Counted from the stretch's first letter, positions 31,143 through 42,277 are shown. The stretch is 64,000 bases of DNA from Rhodococcus opacus (GCF_012396235.1 NZ_JAAXPA010000008.1:248001-312000), one strand, 5' to 3'. Made by a program: numbers and translations. Notes: generated by a model from the sequence alone, not told the origin.

Positions 31143-31694
31143 CTACTGCGCGGACGTGACGATGACGATCACACCGGCGGACGAATTGGCGATACCCGGG
31201 AACCGCGGCTGGGCCGACACCCCGAGTTGCGCGGCGATCTCCGTCGCCGCTTCCTTCTCGGCGGCGGAAGTCCCGTAGTACACAGTGGTTTCGGAGATGG
31301 TGCCGTCGCTGTAGTTGCCGGTTTCCGACACCGTCCACCCCGAGGACATCAGTTCGGTGGCCGTCTGGCTCGCGAGACCGGTGACATTGCTGTTGTTGAG
31401 CACCCGCACCGGGACCGACGCCGCGTCGGCGGACTTCGAGGTACTCGAGGCACCGGACGTGGTGCTCGCCGCGGGCGTCGAGGTGGCGCCCGCGGCTCCG
31501 GCAGCCGTCGTCGGACGCACGGCGGCGGTGGTCGTGGCAGCCGCCGTGGTGGTGACGGTGGCGGCGGTCTCCTCCGAGTCCGAACCTCCGAGGGAGGCGA
31601 ACCCGAGACCCGCGAACAGAATCGCGAGGGCGATCAGCACCATCGCGAGGGCACGTAACGGCGGGCCGGACGATTCGGGTTTCGGAGTACTCAC
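31143..31694 (-). CDS. LytR C-terminal domain membrane-anchored protein (VirR/Rv0431-like)
   Basis: A 183-residue protein. It has a cytoplasmic N-terminus, one membrane helix ([20 protein letters not shown]), an outer linker of about 60 residues rich in Thr/Ala/Ser, and a C-terminal LytR_C domain starting [17 protein letters not shown] and ending GVIVIVTSA. The M. tuberculosis homologue Rv0431 (VirR) acts in vesicle release and in the link between peptidoglycan and envelope layers. It lies between the DUF3263-type gene and sodC on one strand, as in that genome. Confidence 0.9.
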   Translation of the reverse strand: MSTPKPESSGPPLRALAMVLIALAILFAGLGFASLGGSDSEETAATVTTTAAATTTAAVRPTTAAGAAGATSTPAASTTSGASSTSKSADAASVPVRVLNNSNVTGLASQTATELMSSGWTVSETGNYSDGTISETTVYYGTSAAEKEAATEIAAQLGVSAQPRFPGIANSSAGVIVIVTSAQ

Positions 31695-31718
31695 GATGTC
31701 GACCTTAGCGACCGGGTG

Positions 31719-32057
31719 CTACGTGACGTCGAACCCGAGGCGGCGGGCGGCGCGGGCCTTCTGCCTGCTCGCGCGCAGCCGTCGCAGGCGCTTCACGAGC
31801 ATCGGGTCGGCTGCGAGTGCCTCCGGCCGGTCCACCAGTGCGTTGAGAACCTGGTAGTACCTGGTGGCGGACATGTCGAACAGCTCTTTGATCGCTTCTT
31901 CCTTCGCGCCGGCGTACTTCCACCATTGGCGCTCGAAGGACAAGATGTCGTGCTCCCGACGCGAGAGGCCGTCGTCACCGACGTCCTTGACCCCTGCCGA
32001 GTTGTCGCCGTCGGTGCGCTCGGACTGGTTCCGACTACGCGCTGTTGCGCCGTCCAT
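31719..32057 (-). CDS. DUF3263 family protein (Rv0430-like)
   Basis: A small cytoplasmic protein of 112 residues with the DUF3263 core LSRREHDILSFERQWWKYAG, AKEEAIKELF and ATRYYQVLNALVDRPEAL, followed by a very basic C-terminus (RLRRLRASRQKARAARR). The core resembles a helix-turn-helix and the tail suggests nucleic-acid binding, but the function is not established. It is divergent from def 179 bp away and starts the unit DUF3263 - virR-like - sodC - GCS2-family ligase. Confidence 0.88.
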   Translation of the reverse strand: MDGATARSRNQSERTDGDNSAGVKDVGDDGLSRREHDILSFERQWWKYAGAKEEAIKELFDMSATRYYQVLNALVDRPEALAADPMLVKRLRRLRASRQKARAARRLGFDVT

Positions 32058-32235
32058 CTCACTCCTCGACTACTAGCTCTCGCTCGACCTCAGCGAAACC
32101 ACGTTCCCCCGGCTCCTCGATCGCGTGGCCGACCGAGCAACGAATTACACCACTGTTCTTCAGCGACTATTCAACCATGACGAACGCCGCGGGCAGTGCG
32201 AACGGCTCGGGCGCGCCGCACTATCCTTGACGACC

Positions 32236-32826
32236 ATGGCCATCCTCCCCATCCGGATCGTGGGCGACCCGGTATTGCACGAACCGACCGAGGCAGTGTC
32301 CCAGTCACCTGCGGAACTCGCTGAGATCATCGCCGACATGTACGACACGATGGACGCCGCCAACGGCGTCGGGCTCGCCGCCAACCAGGTCGGCCTGCCG
32401 CTGCGGTTGTTCGTCTACGACTGCCCGGACGTCGACGGGAACGGCACGGCACTCCGCCGCCGGGGTTGCGTCGTCAACCCGGTCCTCGAAACGTCGGAAC
32501 GACCCGAGACCATGCCGGATCCGGACGACGACGTCGAGGGCTGCCTGTCGGTGCCGGGCGAGCAGTTCCCCACCGGACGGGCCGAGTGGGCGAAGGTCAC
32601 CGGCACCGACGCCGACGGCAACGCCGTCGAGATCGAGGGACACGGCTTCTTCGCACGCATGCTGCAGCACGAGGTCGGTCACCTCGACGGCTTCCTCTAC
32701 GTCGACATGCTGGTGGGCCGCAACGCACGCGCCGCCAAGAAGACCATCAAGCGTGCCGGCTGGGGCGTTCCCGGCCTCAGCTGGGTGCCGGGAACGGTCG
32801 AAGACCCCTTCGGGCATGACGACTGA
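32236..32826 (+). CDS. def: Peptide deformylase
   Basis: 196-residue metalloenzyme that removes the formyl group from new proteins. The three family motifs are [10 protein letters not shown] (I), EGCLSVPG (II, metal Cys) and QHEVGHLDG (III, two metal His and catalytic Glu). The start ATG 32236 is set by [15 protein letters not shown]. The acidic insert between motifs I and II (PDPDDD) is an actinobacterial feature. It overlaps the next gene (32816) by 11 bp. Homologue of Rv0429c. Confidence 0.96.
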   Translation: MAILPIRIVGDPVLHEPTEAVSQSPAELAEIIADMYDTMDAANGVGLAANQVGLPLRLFVYDCPDVDGNGTALRRRGCVVNPVLETSERPETMPDPDDDVEGCLSVPGEQFPTGRAEWAKVTGTDADGNAVEIEGHGFFARMLQHEVGHLDGFLYVDMLVGRNARAAKKTIKRAGWGVPGLSWVPGTVEDPFGHDD

Positions 32827-33781
32827 CATTCCGCTCGGAAGCCGAGTAGTGCTGCGATATCAGCTGCCACCCGGCCACAGCCATCCGATGACCGACGTCA
32901 TCGGGGTGCTGGAGAGCGTCGAACCGGCGGTGGTCGTCCGCGCCGCGGACGGCTCCGTGGTCGAGGTGGATCCGGAGCGGGTGATCGCGCTGAAGGCCGT
33001 CCCCGCGCGACCGGTGCGCGCGAGCGAGATCCGGTCCCTCGAACTGGCCTCGGCCGACGGCTGGCCGGGCGTCGAGCACGCGTGGATCGACGGGTGGCTC
33101 GCCCGGTACGGTCACGGCTTCACCGGACGCGCCAACTCGGCGGCCCCGCTCGGCGACCGTGGGTCGGTCGGCAGCCTGGAGGACGCCTCCCCGGGCGGCA
33201 CGCTCGACCGTCTGCGCGAGTGGTACGCCGAGCGCGACCGCCCGCTGCGGTTGCTGATTCCCGACCGGCTGGGCGAGGTACCGCTCGGCTGGAACGTCAG
33301 CGACGAAGTGGTCGTGATGGCAGCCGACATCGACAACCTGGCGTTGCCCGAGGGCCCACGCACCACCACGGTCACCGATCACCCCGATCCGGACTGGCTC
33401 GCCCTCTATCGCTACCGCGGGTCCGCGCTCCCCGACTTCGCGGTCGACGTGCTGGATTCGGTCCGCGGCGGCACTCTCGGGTTCGGCCGGATCGGCGCCG
33501 CCGACTCGACGCTGCTGGCCGTCGCCCGCGGATCCGTCACGTCCGCGCCCGACGACCGCCGGTGGGTCGGGCTCACCGCGGTCGAGGTCGCGGAGGCTCA
33601 CCGCCGCCACGGAATCGGCAGCCTCATCTGCGGCGACATGATCAACTGGGGACGCGAACACGGCGCGACCCACGCGTGTCTGCAGGTCGCCGTCGAGAAC
33701 GAGGGCGCCCAGGCGATGTACCGCAACCTCGGCTTCGTGGCCCACCACCGGTACCGCTACGCCACCGAACCTGTCGGCTGA
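32816..33781 (+). CDS. GNAT N-acetyltransferase with SH3-like N-terminal domain (Rv0428c-like)
   Basis: A 321-residue protein. The first 65 residues form a small barrel-like domain ([33 protein letters not shown]). The C-terminal 120 residues are a GNAT acetyltransferase with the acetyl-CoA loop [16 protein letters not shown] and [18 protein letters not shown]. The middle, with a conserved W-H-A-W-like segment ([15 protein letters not shown]), is typical of this family. The target amine is unknown. It is translationally coupled to def (11-bp overlap) and followed 25 bp later by xthA. Confidence 0.9.
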   Translation: MTTDIPLGSRVVLRYQLPPGHSHPMTDVIGVLESVEPAVVVRAADGSVVEVDPERVIALKAVPARPVRASEIRSLELASADGWPGVEHAWIDGWLARYGHGFTGRANSAAPLGDRGSVGSLEDASPGGTLDRLREWYAERDRPLRLLIPDRLGEVPLGWNVSDEVVVMAADIDNLALPEGPRTTTVTDHPDPDWLALYRYRGSALPDFAVDVLDSVRGGTLGFGRIGAADSTLLAVARGSVTSAPDDRRWVGLTAVEVAEAHRRHGIGSLICGDMINWGREHGATHACLQVAVENEGAQAMYRNLGFVAHHRYRYATEPVG

Positions 33782-33806
33782 CGACCTGTCGGAGAGTGCC
33801 GCTAGG

Positions 33807-34619
33807 GTGGCTGCCGTGCGCATCGCAACCTGGAACGTGAACTCTGTTCGTGCCCGTACCGACCGGATCCTGGACTGGCTCCAGCGGTCCGACGTCGACG
33901 TGCTGGCGATGCAGGAAACCAAGTGCAAGGACGAGCAGTTCCCGTACGAGCGTTTCCGCGAACTGGGCTACAAGGTCGCGCACGTGGGCCTCAGCCAGTG
34001 GAACGGCGTCGCGATCGCGTCCCGCGTGGGTCTCGACGACGTGCAGATCGGGTTCGAGGATCAGCCCGGTTTCCACAAGGACCCCGAGGTCGCGCCCGCG
34101 CAGGAAGCCCGCGCCATCGGCGCCACGTGCAACGGCGTCCGCATCTGGAGCCTGTACGTCCCCAACGGCCGTGAGCTGGCCGATCCGCACTACACGTACA
34201 AGCTCGACTGGCTGGCGAAGTTGCACACCGATGCGGTCGGGTGGCTGGGGCAGAACCCGGACGCGCAGATCGCATTGGTCGGCGACTGGAACGTGGCCCC
34301 CACCGACGAGGACGTCTGGGATCCGGCGCTGTTCGAGGGCAAGACGCACACGTCCGTCCCCGAGCGTGAGGCCTTCCAGGCATTCATCGAATCCGGATTC
34401 GCCGACGTCGTCCGGCCGCACACCCCCGGCCCCGGCGTCTACACCTACTGGGATTACACCCAGTTGCGGTTCCCGAAGAAGCAGGGAATGCGCATCGACT
34501 TCGTGCTGGGATCGCCTGCCCTCGCCGGCCGTGTCGACAAGGCCGAGATCGACCGCAACGAACGCAAGGGCAAGGGCGCCAGCGATCATGCGCCGGTCAT
34601 CGTCGACCTCGGCGACTGA
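33807..34619 (+). CDS. xthA: Exodeoxyribonuclease III
   Basis: 270-residue AP endonuclease/3'-exonuclease of base-excision repair. Motifs: RIATWNVNSVRART, LAMQETKCKD (metal Glu), WSLYVPNGRE, LVGDWNVAPTDEDVWDP (active-site Asp/Asn), MRIDFVLGS and GASDHAPVIVDL (catalytic Asp-His). The start is GTG 33807 or, equally plausible, GTG 33816, which gives VRIATWNVN directly. The last 34 bp overlap the convergent membrane protein gene. Homologue of Rv0427c. Confidence 0.95.
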   Translation: MAAVRIATWNVNSVRARTDRILDWLQRSDVDVLAMQETKCKDEQFPYERFRELGYKVAHVGLSQWNGVAIASRVGLDDVQIGFEDQPGFHKDPEVAPAQEARAIGATCNGVRIWSLYVPNGRELADPHYTYKLDWLAKLHTDAVGWLGQNPDAQIALVGDWNVAPTDEDVWDPALFEGKTHTSVPEREAFQAFIESGFADVVRPHTPGPGVYTYWDYTQLRFPKKQGMRIDFVLGSPALAGRVDKAEIDRNERKGKGASDHAPVIVDLGD

Positions 34620-35263
34620 GAACGCAGCACACCGAGCGCCACGACCGCGCACCCGAACCCGATGAGCACACCGTGCCCGATGCGCAATGGGGCGTCGACG
34701 TAGAACTGCGGGATGAACAGTGCGAACCCCACCGCCATCGGGATCCCCGCCCAGCCCGCGAGCAGCCGGGATCGGGCGATCGCCACGGCGGCCGCCGACG
34801 CGCCGACCGCGACGAGTAGCAGTCCTGCGGCGAACAGCGTCGCCTGCGCCGCCCCCATCCGCACGCCCTCGGCGAGGGTCGTGACGGCCCCCTCGTCCAG
34901 GCCGCTGCCGCCCAGGGCGTGCAGCGCGAACGTTTCGGCACCGTAGTAGGGCAGCGTCAGCCCTGTCCCGATCCACGACGCCGCCACTGCGACCACCGCC
35001 GCTCGTTCGCCACCCGTCCCATTCAGCAGTCCGCTGAGCGCGACGAGCGCAAGCCCGAACGCGATGAACCCGCCGACGGCGGCGAGGTGAGCGACGAGCC
35101 ACCACGGTGAGGCGAACTCGGCCCGTCCGTCCGGCGCCCCACCCGCCGCGTAGGGACGCACCACGGGGTAGACGACGAACAGGACACCGGCGAGGGCGAA
35201 CAGCGCCGCGGCGCAGATCCGTGCGACCCCGGTACGACTCTCGATCCGATCCGACACGGCCAT
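34586..35263 (-). CDS. Six- to seven-helix membrane protein, unknown function
   Basis: A 225-residue protein with hydrophobic segments such as ICAAALFALAGVLFVVYPVV, WWLVAHLAAVGGFIAFGLAL, ATLFAAGLLLVAVGASAAAV and GVLIGFGCAVVALGVL. It has no recognised motif. ATG 35263 is preferred over an upstream in-frame start at 35287, since GGGAG precedes it. The 3' end overlaps xthA. Confidence 0.78.
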   Translation of the reverse strand: MAVSDRIESRTGVARICAAALFALAGVLFVVYPVVRPYAAGGAPDGRAEFASPWWLVAHLAAVGGFIAFGLALVALSGLLNGTGGERAAVVAVAASWIGTGLTLPYYGAETFALHALGGSGLDEGAVTTLAEGVRMGAAQATLFAAGLLLVAVGASAAAVAIARSRLLAGWAGIPMAVGFALFIPQFYVDAPLRIGHGVLIGFGCAVVALGVLRSQSPRSTMTGA

Positions 35264-35356
35264 GACGACTCCCTCGAATGTGAGCACCGCTCTCTATACA
35301 GAGCAGTATTCACAGCGGAGTCGCAGATGGCAAGAGCAGTGCTCTCGAAAGTAGGG

Positions 35357-35728
35357 CTACTCGGCAACCAGAACGTCGAGATGCTCCGGATGCAGCGCCA
35401 GGTAGCGCTGGACATACGTGCAGATGGGGCGCACTTTCCAGCCACGCCGACGCGCCGAGCTCAACGCCTCGCCCACGAGGATTGCGGCCAGCCCTTGCCC
35501 CCCGAACTCTTCCTTGACGACCGTGTGCATGAACGCGACCACCTCGCCCGGCTTCGCGGTGAATCCGGGAATGTCGTCCTCGTCCCGATAGCCGAGGATG
35601 CCGACCAACTCGTCCCCGAGCCACAGATCGAATCGTTCGTGGGCAGGGTTGTCGAGCACGCGAGCCTCAGCGGCCGTGATGTTCCCGGACGACCCGGAAC
35701 TGTTCGAAGTGTGATCCATGCCACTCAT
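35357..35728 (-). CDS. GNAT-type N-acetyltransferase (YjdJ-like)
   Basis: A 123-residue mini-GNAT with the pattern FDLWLGDELVGILGYRDEDD, VAFMHTVVKEEFGGQGLAAI (acetyl-CoA loop GGQGLA) and PICTYVQRYLALHPEHLD at the end. It belongs to the short YjdJ-like group with a CTYV(Q)R(F/Y) C-terminal signature. The start is ATG 35728 or ATG 35719. A paralogue lies directly upstream on the same strand (35821-36207). Together they look like a tandem duplication. Confidence 0.85.
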   Translation of the reverse strand: MSGMDHTSNSSGSSGNITAAEARVLDNPAHERFDLWLGDELVGILGYRDEDDIPGFTAKPGEVVAFMHTVVKEEFGGQGLAAILVGEALSSARRRGWKVRPICTYVQRYLALHPEHLDVLVAE

Positions 35729-35820
35729 GGAATCAGCAAGGCGGCATCCTCGCGAGCAGACTCGCCGCCCCCGGAACCGTTTCGTTGCCGACGAGTGCCC
35801 GATTCGTGCCCCGACCGTCG

Positions 35821-36207
35821 TCAGCCCTCCACCGGGACGACGAGATCGCGGTACTCGGGGTGCGCCGAGACGAAGCGCTGCACGTACGTGCACACGGGCC
35901 GGACCTTCCAGCCGTAACCGCGGGCGAGGTCGAGGGAGCGACCCACCATGAGGGCGGCGAGTCCGCGGTGGCCGAAGTCCTCCACGATCACCGTGTGCAT
36001 GAACGAGACCACCGGCGCCTGCCGCCCCCGACCCTTCGGACCCGGCGGCCGGGCGGCCACCACCCCCACGCCGGCACCGGCGCCGGGCGGCGCGTCTGCA
36101 AAGGCGAAATACCCGAGGATGCCGACCAGGTCACCACTCAGGCGTAGCTCGAATCGGTTCTGATCGGCGTTGTCGATCACGTCCACAACCTGCGCGTCTG
36201 TCAGCAT
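35821..36207 (-). CDS. GNAT-type N-acetyltransferase (YjdJ-like), paralogue
   Basis: A 128-residue protein with the same plan as the next gene downstream: FELRLSGDLVGILGYFAFAD, VSFMHTVIVEDFGHRGLAAL (the loop reads GHRGLA) and PVCTYVQRFVSAHPEYRDLV. It differs by an inserted Gly/Ala/Pro-rich loop with GPKGRGRQAP in the middle. The ATG start at 36207 follows AGGAGATAA. It is divergent from thiC. Confidence 0.86.
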   Translation of the reverse strand: MLTDAQVVDVIDNADQNRFELRLSGDLVGILGYFAFADAPPGAGAGVGVVAARPPGPKGRGRQAPVVSFMHTVIVEDFGHRGLAALMVGRSLDLARGYGWKVRPVCTYVQRFVSAHPEYRDLVVPVEG

Positions 36208-36347
36208 GGTTATCTCCTGGGGGTGTGTGCCGTAACCGAAATGTGATGTTCATCACCCTTTATACCGATGCCGGGAACCGCTGTCCAAGTTTCACCCGAA
36301 TGATTGCTCACAGAGATCTCGGTTACAGTTTGTGGGACAACTACACA

Positions 36348-38087
<1,740 letters not shown>

Positions 38088-38097
38088 GGTCCCCTTC

Positions 38098-38943
38098 GTG
38101 AAGCTGCTGCCCCTGACCCCCGACGGCCAGACCCCCGTCCGCGTCCTCACCATCGCCGGCACCGATTCCGGCGGCGGCGCCGGGATCCAGGCCGACTCGC
38201 GGACGATGGCGCTGTGCGGCGTCCACGCCTGCGTCGCTGTTGCCGCGGTGACGGTGCAGAACTCGGTGGGCGTCAGCGGTTTCCACGAGATTCCGCCGGA
38301 GACGGTGGCCGCGCAGGTGCGGTGCGTCGTCGACGACATCGGGGTCGGGGCAGCGAAGACGGGCATGCTGGCGTCGACGGCCATCATCGAGGCCGTCGCC
38401 GCCGTGTGCACCGAGGTCGGGATCGGCCGCGACCAACCGGTCCCGCTGGTCGTCGACCCGGTGTGCGCGTCGATGCACGGAGATCCGCTCCTGCACGCCG
38501 AGGCGCTGGACGCCGTGCGGAACACGCTGATCCCGATCGCCACGGTGGTCACCCCGAACCTCGACGAGATCCGGCTGATCACCGGCATCGAGGTGGTGGA
38601 CGACGCGACCGCGCGCCGGGCCGCCGAGGCGCTGCACGCACTCGGGGCGAAGTGGTCGATCGTGAAGGGCGGGCATCTCCGGACGTCGGCGTCGAGCACC
38701 GATCTGCTGTTCGACGGTGACAGGTTCCTCGAGTTCAGCAGTCCCCGTATCGACACCGGCAACGATCACGGCGGCGGCGACACCCTCGCGGCCGCCATCG
38801 CGAGCGCTCTCGCCCACGGGTGGTCCGTGCCCGATGCGGTGGCGTTCGGCAAGGAATGGGTCACCAAGTGTCTGGAGGCGTCGTACGACCTGGGCGCCGG
38901 TCACGGCCCCGTCTCTCCCCTGTGGCGACTCCGTCACTCGTGA
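38098..38943 (+). CDS. thiD: Hydroxymethylpyrimidine/phosphomethylpyrimidine kinase
   Basis: 281-residue ribokinase-fold enzyme that phosphorylates HMP and HMP-P. N-terminal motif TIAGTDSGGGAGIQADSRTM, QNSVGVSGF, KTGMLAS, TPNLDEIRLITG and the anion-hole region DHGGGDTLAAAIAS. In most ThiD proteins the last motif reads GxGC with a catalytic Cys; here the position is Asp, as in other ribokinase-family enzymes. GTG 38098 lies 10 bp after thiC and shares its riboswitch. The TGA stop is inside palindrome copy 2. Confidence 0.95.
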   Translation: MKLLPLTPDGQTPVRVLTIAGTDSGGGAGIQADSRTMALCGVHACVAVAAVTVQNSVGVSGFHEIPPETVAAQVRCVVDDIGVGAAKTGMLASTAIIEAVAAVCTEVGIGRDQPVPLVVDPVCASMHGDPLLHAEALDAVRNTLIPIATVVTPNLDEIRLITGIEVVDDATARRAAEALHALGAKWSIVKGGHLRTSASSTDLLFDGDRFLEFSSPRIDTGNDHGGGDTLAAAIASALAHGWSVPDAVAFGKEWVTKCLEASYDLGAGHGPVSPLWRLRHS

Positions 38944-38980
38944 GTACTTGTTAACGTCCGGCGGTTAAGAAGTACTCACG
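38939..38980. terminator. Palindrome, convergent terminator (copy 2)
   Basis: A 17-bp stem with one mismatch (38950/38969). The left arm starts CGTGAGTACTTGTTAAC, nearly the same as copy 1 at 18756-18801. It contains the TGA of thiD (38941-38943) and, on the other strand, the TGA of the cyclase gene (38976-38978). Confidence 0.85.
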
Positions 38981-39830
38981 GGCGGCGGAGCCGCAACCGC
39001 CAGATACCGAGATCGGAAGGCACCCCGCTGGGCGCGGGGGCGAAGAAGGCGCGTCGCCACGGTTTGACGCCGACACCCAGTTCGTCGAGGGTGCCCGGCT
39101 GCAGACTCTCCAGCGTGGCGGACGACGCCATCACGTTGCCGTCGCCGCCCAGTTCCATCATGCGTGCCGCGATCGTCACGTCCACGCCGAGCCAGTCGCT
39201 GCCGATCTGCCGGGGCACACCGGTGTGCATGCCGACGCGCATGCGGGGGCGGTAGCCGTCCACCTCCACCTCCGCGAGAGCCTCCTGCGCGGCGAAGACG
39301 GCGTCGATCGCGCGGTCCGGGCTCGGGAAGACGGCCATCACGCCGTCCCCCAGGCGTTTCACCACGTGTCCTCCGCGGTCGACGATGGGGGTCTCGACGG
39401 CTCGGGCGACGTCACGCAGCAGGGCGAGGGTGGCGCTGTCACCGGCGGGCAGCGACCAACTGGAGAACCCCACCAGGTCGGTGAACACAATGGTCACTTC
39501 CTGCGTTCCCCGGCCGCGTCCGGTGCGCTCGAGCAGCGCCTGCCACACCTGCAGCGCGCCGAGGCTCATCTCGCGGGACGCGCCCGGCTGGTGGTCGAGG
39601 AAGCGATCGGCGACGCGGGCGATGGCCCGTGCGCTGCCGGGGCCTGCCGTCGACAGTGGATCGCCGAACGCCGGATCGCCGGGTAGCGCACGACGAACCC
39701 TCCGCAGCCCTTCGATCAGCTGTGGCTGCCGGTTCACCGATCCCATCCAGCCCAGAACCTTGTCGCCTCGTTTCGGTGTCTGCGCAGCGTCGAGTTCGGC
39801 ACTGTCCTCTTCGGCCGGGTCGTCGCTCAC
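38976..39830 (-). CDS. Class III adenylate/guanylate cyclase-type protein
   Basis: A 284-residue soluble protein. Residues 1-105 are a helical regulatory region (with ARVADRFLDHQPGASREM). The C-terminal half is a class III cyclase domain: VTIVFTDLVGFSSWS (first metal Asp), HVVKRLGDGVMAVFPS (substrate Lys and second metal Asp) and LGVDVTIAARMM. In the last motif the usual VNxAAR Asn is Thr while the Arg remains, so activity may be low or altered. It probably makes cAMP. It is transcribed towards thiD, its stop lying in the shared palindrome. Confidence 0.88.
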   Translation of the reverse strand: MSDDPAEEDSAELDAAQTPKRGDKVLGWMGSVNRQPQLIEGLRRVRRALPGDPAFGDPLSTAGPGSARAIARVADRFLDHQPGASREMSLGALQVWQALLERTGRGRGTQEVTIVFTDLVGFSSWSLPAGDSATLALLRDVARAVETPIVDRGGHVVKRLGDGVMAVFPSPDRAIDAVFAAQEALAEVEVDGYRPRMRVGMHTGVPRQIGSDWLGVDVTIAARMMELGGDGNVMASSATLESLQPGTLDELGVGVKPWRRAFFAPAPSGVPSDLGIWRLRLRRP

Positions 39831-39882
39831 GAGAGTAAGGGTAACCCAGCGTCACATGCACAAACCCGTGTCGAATCGGACA

Positions 39883-41337
39883 TCACTCCGCCGCCCGCGC
39901 CTTCTCCCGGTCCGCGCCGGTGGGGACACCGTTCGGCCCGGCGAGCGACTCCGCATAGACCCCGACGGCATACGCGACCGCGGCGGCATTCTTGGCGAGC
40001 GCGGCCCGGTTCACGTTCTCGAGAGTGTCGGTCGCGCTGTGGTAGTTCTCGTCGTACACCACATCCGGGGTGCCGCCCCACTTCTGTGCCTGCTCGGGGG
40101 TCTTCGTCTCGTCGGCGCCGCTGAACACGCCGCCCGAGGGGATGCCGTGCTCGATGAACGGACCGTAGTCGGATCGGCCGTCGAAGTCCGTGCCGTCGGC
40201 GGCGACCCCGTTGCCCTTAAGGAACTCGATGAACGTGCGCTCGATGCCCGCGGAACCCTCCGGTCCGGGCCCCTCGCCGACTTTGTCGGAGTTGTCGCCG
40301 TCGTACGCCAGGTAGCCGGCGTTCTCGGAACCGAGCATGTCGAAGTTCAGGTACAGCGCGATGTCGTTCCGCTGGTCCTCGCTGAGGCTGTTCACGTAGG
40401 CCTCCGAACCGAGCAGACCCAACTCCTCTGCGCCCCAGAACGCGAAGCGCACCGCGTTGTCGACGTCGGGCGAACCGCCGAGTTGCACGGCCGTTTCGAG
40501 GGTCGCGGCGACGCCGGTGCCGTTGTCGTTGATCCCGGGACCGTCCGGGACGCTGTCCAGGTGGGCGCCGACCATCACGACGTCCTCGGTCGAACCGGTC
40601 TTCGTCTGGGCGATGACGTTGCGAGCGGTGCTCGACTCGGTGGTGGTGTCGAGGGTGAGGGTGACGTCACCCCCGGCCTGCTCGAGCGCGGCGCCGTCCG
40701 CCTTGCTCACTCCGCCCGTGGGTACCTTGCCCACGTCCGGATCGCCGAGAGTTCCGCCGTTCATCGGCCCGTCCTCGTTGTTGACGACGATCACGCCTGC
40801 GGCGCCGCGCTCGGACGCGAGCTGCTGCTTGGCCGCGAACGGGCACACCCCGCGGTTGACGAGGACGATCGCCCCGGTCACGTCGAGGCCGTCGTAATCG
40901 GTGACCTCGCATCCCGGACTCTCGTCCTTGGGGGCGGGCACCAGGCGGGCGGTGATCCCGTCCGGACCGGTGGACGGCGAATACGCCAGTGCACGCACCT
41001 CGAAATCACGGTCGCCGGACCTGAGCGCCTCCGTCCGGACGTCGAAGTTGTGGAACTCGAACTCTGGGGTCTCGACGTCGAAGCCCTTGTCTTCCAGCAC
41101 CTGTGCGACGTAGTCGACGCTGTCGTCGTAGCCGGAGGTTCCGGCCGCGCGGTTGCCGTTGTTGTTCTCGGCGATCGTCTGCAGTTGCTCCAGGTGCCCC
41201 ACCACACCGCCCTCGGTGACCGAGGCCGCGAGAGCGCTCGCATCGACCGGCGGCGAATCGGGTTCGCTCGTCGACGAGCACCCGGCCAAGACCATCGCAC
41301 CGGCCACTCCGACTGTGAAGGCTCCCCGTAGTCGCAT
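39883..41337 (-). CDS. lpqL: M28-family aminopeptidase lipoprotein (LpqL-like)
   Basis: 484-residue exported zinc peptidase. The lipobox MVLAGC ends the signal, a PA domain (about 140-260, VTGAIVLVNRGVCPFAAKQQ) is inserted, and the M28 metal ligands follow: VMVGAHLDSVPDGPGINDNG (His, Asp), WGAEELGLLGSEAYV (catalytic Glu and ligand), YLNFDMLGS and DENYHSATDTL. It should trim N-terminal residues of peptides at the outer membrane face. The start ATG is 41337. It lies upstream of the cyclase gene, 52 bp apart on the same strand. Homologue of Rv0418. Confidence 0.93.
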   Translation of the reverse strand: MRLRGAFTVGVAGAMVLAGCSSTSEPDSPPVDASALAASVTEGGVVGHLEQLQTIAENNNGNRAAGTSGYDDSVDYVAQVLEDKGFDVETPEFEFHNFDVRTEALRSGDRDFEVRALAYSPSTGPDGITARLVPAPKDESPGCEVTDYDGLDVTGAIVLVNRGVCPFAAKQQLASERGAAGVIVVNNEDGPMNGGTLGDPDVGKVPTGGVSKADGAALEQAGGDVTLTLDTTTESSTARNVIAQTKTGSTEDVVMVGAHLDSVPDGPGINDNGTGVAATLETAVQLGGSPDVDNAVRFAFWGAEELGLLGSEAYVNSLSEDQRNDIALYLNFDMLGSENAGYLAYDGDNSDKVGEGPGPEGSAGIERTFIEFLKGNGVAADGTDFDGRSDYGPFIEHGIPSGGVFSGADETKTPEQAQKWGGTPDVVYDENYHSATDTLENVNRAALAKNAAAVAYAVGVYAESLAGPNGVPTGADREKARAAE

Positions 41338-41360
41338 GTCGGGAGCCTAACGCAGAAGCA

Positions 41361-41401
41361 CCTGTGGGCCGGCGCGAATGGATTTCGCACCGGCCCACAG
41401 G
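41361..41401 (-). terminator. Hairpin terminator after the ABC transporter genes
   Basis: Arms CCTGTGGGCCGG / CCGGCCCACAGG with an inner GCGAA/TTCGC stem, between the permease stop (41483) and the lpqL start. Confidence 0.75.
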
Positions 41402-41482
41402 CTCCCGCCCCGCCGTCACCCTCAGCCAGGTCTCCCGACGATCACCTGGCGGAGGAACGGGGCGAAAGTACTGTATCGGGTG

Positions 41483-42277
41483 TCAGGCGTCGCGCTTGTT
41501 GACGACCACCAGGCCGGCCCCGAAGATCACGAAGACGAACACCGCGAAGTAGACCAGGCTGCCCCACGGGCCCCAGTGGAAGTCGACCCCCTGCGGCGCC
41601 CCCAAAAAGTTGTTGGCGTTGAGGAACGGCAGGAAGGGCATGATCTTCTGGCCGAACGACCCGAACAGGTTGAACAGGCTCTCGATCAGCAGCGGCCACA
41701 GCAGCAGCAGGGCGATCGCGCCTGCCGACTGGCGCAGCAGCGTGCCGACGCCGACGGCGAGAACCACGCACAGGAACGCGTAGATCGGGACGCCGTAGAT
41801 CGACCGCCAGGCGTCGTCACCCGACAGCGTGAGCGCCGCTCCTGCCTCGTCACCCGCGGTCGCCTTCGCGATGGCGTACGCGCCGAACGTGAGCACGAAT
41901 GTCAGCACCGCACCGAACGCGCCGATCAGGCCCGCCTTCGCGATGAGGACGGACGCCCGGTTCGGGATGGCCTGGAACGTGGTGCGGATGACGCCGAACC
42001 GGTATTCGCTGGTCACGGCCAGTGCCGCGAGGATCATCAGGACCAGCACGCCGAATCCGGAGACACCGCCGACGGCGTCCGACATCTGCGGCAGGAACGG
42101 ATCGAAATCCGGTTGCTTACCGTCCGCGATCTGGTTGTTGAAGGAGTTGATGCTGGCCTTCGCGCTCAGCCCGATGACTGCGGCGAGGCCGAGGCCCAGC
42201 ACGATGATGATGACCGTGCACCACCACGGCGACCTCGTCGACGTGATCTTGATCCGTTCGGCATTGAGAACAGCCAT
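41483..42277 (-). CDS. ABC-2 type transporter permease
   Basis: A 264-residue membrane protein with six helices, for example WWCTVIIIVLGLGLAAVIGL, GFGVLVLMILAALAVTSEYR and VYFAVFVFVIFGAGLVVVNK at the end. The segment ALAVTSEYRFGVIRTTF is the mark of ABC-2 permeases. Its start overlaps the ATPase stop by one base (TAATG), so the two subunits are made together. The substrate is unknown; such pairs often export drugs, lipids or peptides. Confidence 0.9.
   Translation of the reverse strand: MAVLNAERIKITSTRSPWWCTVIIIVLGLGLAAVIGLSAKASINSFNNQIADGKQPDFDPFLPQMSDAVGGVSGFGVLVLMILAALAVTSEYRFGVIRTTFQAIPNRASVLIAKAGLIGAFGAVLTFVLTFGAYAIAKATAGDEAGAALTLSGDDAWRSIYGVPIYAFLCVVLAVGVGTLLRQSAGAIALLLLWPLLIESLFNLFGSFGQKIMPFLPFLNANNFLGAPQGVDFHWGPWGSLVYFAVFVFVIFGAGLVVVNKRDA

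Noticed and set aside
39385..41331. 648-codon plus-strand frame over lpqL and the cyclase
   Set aside because: Spans two real minus-strand genes and their gap; no recognisable domain.
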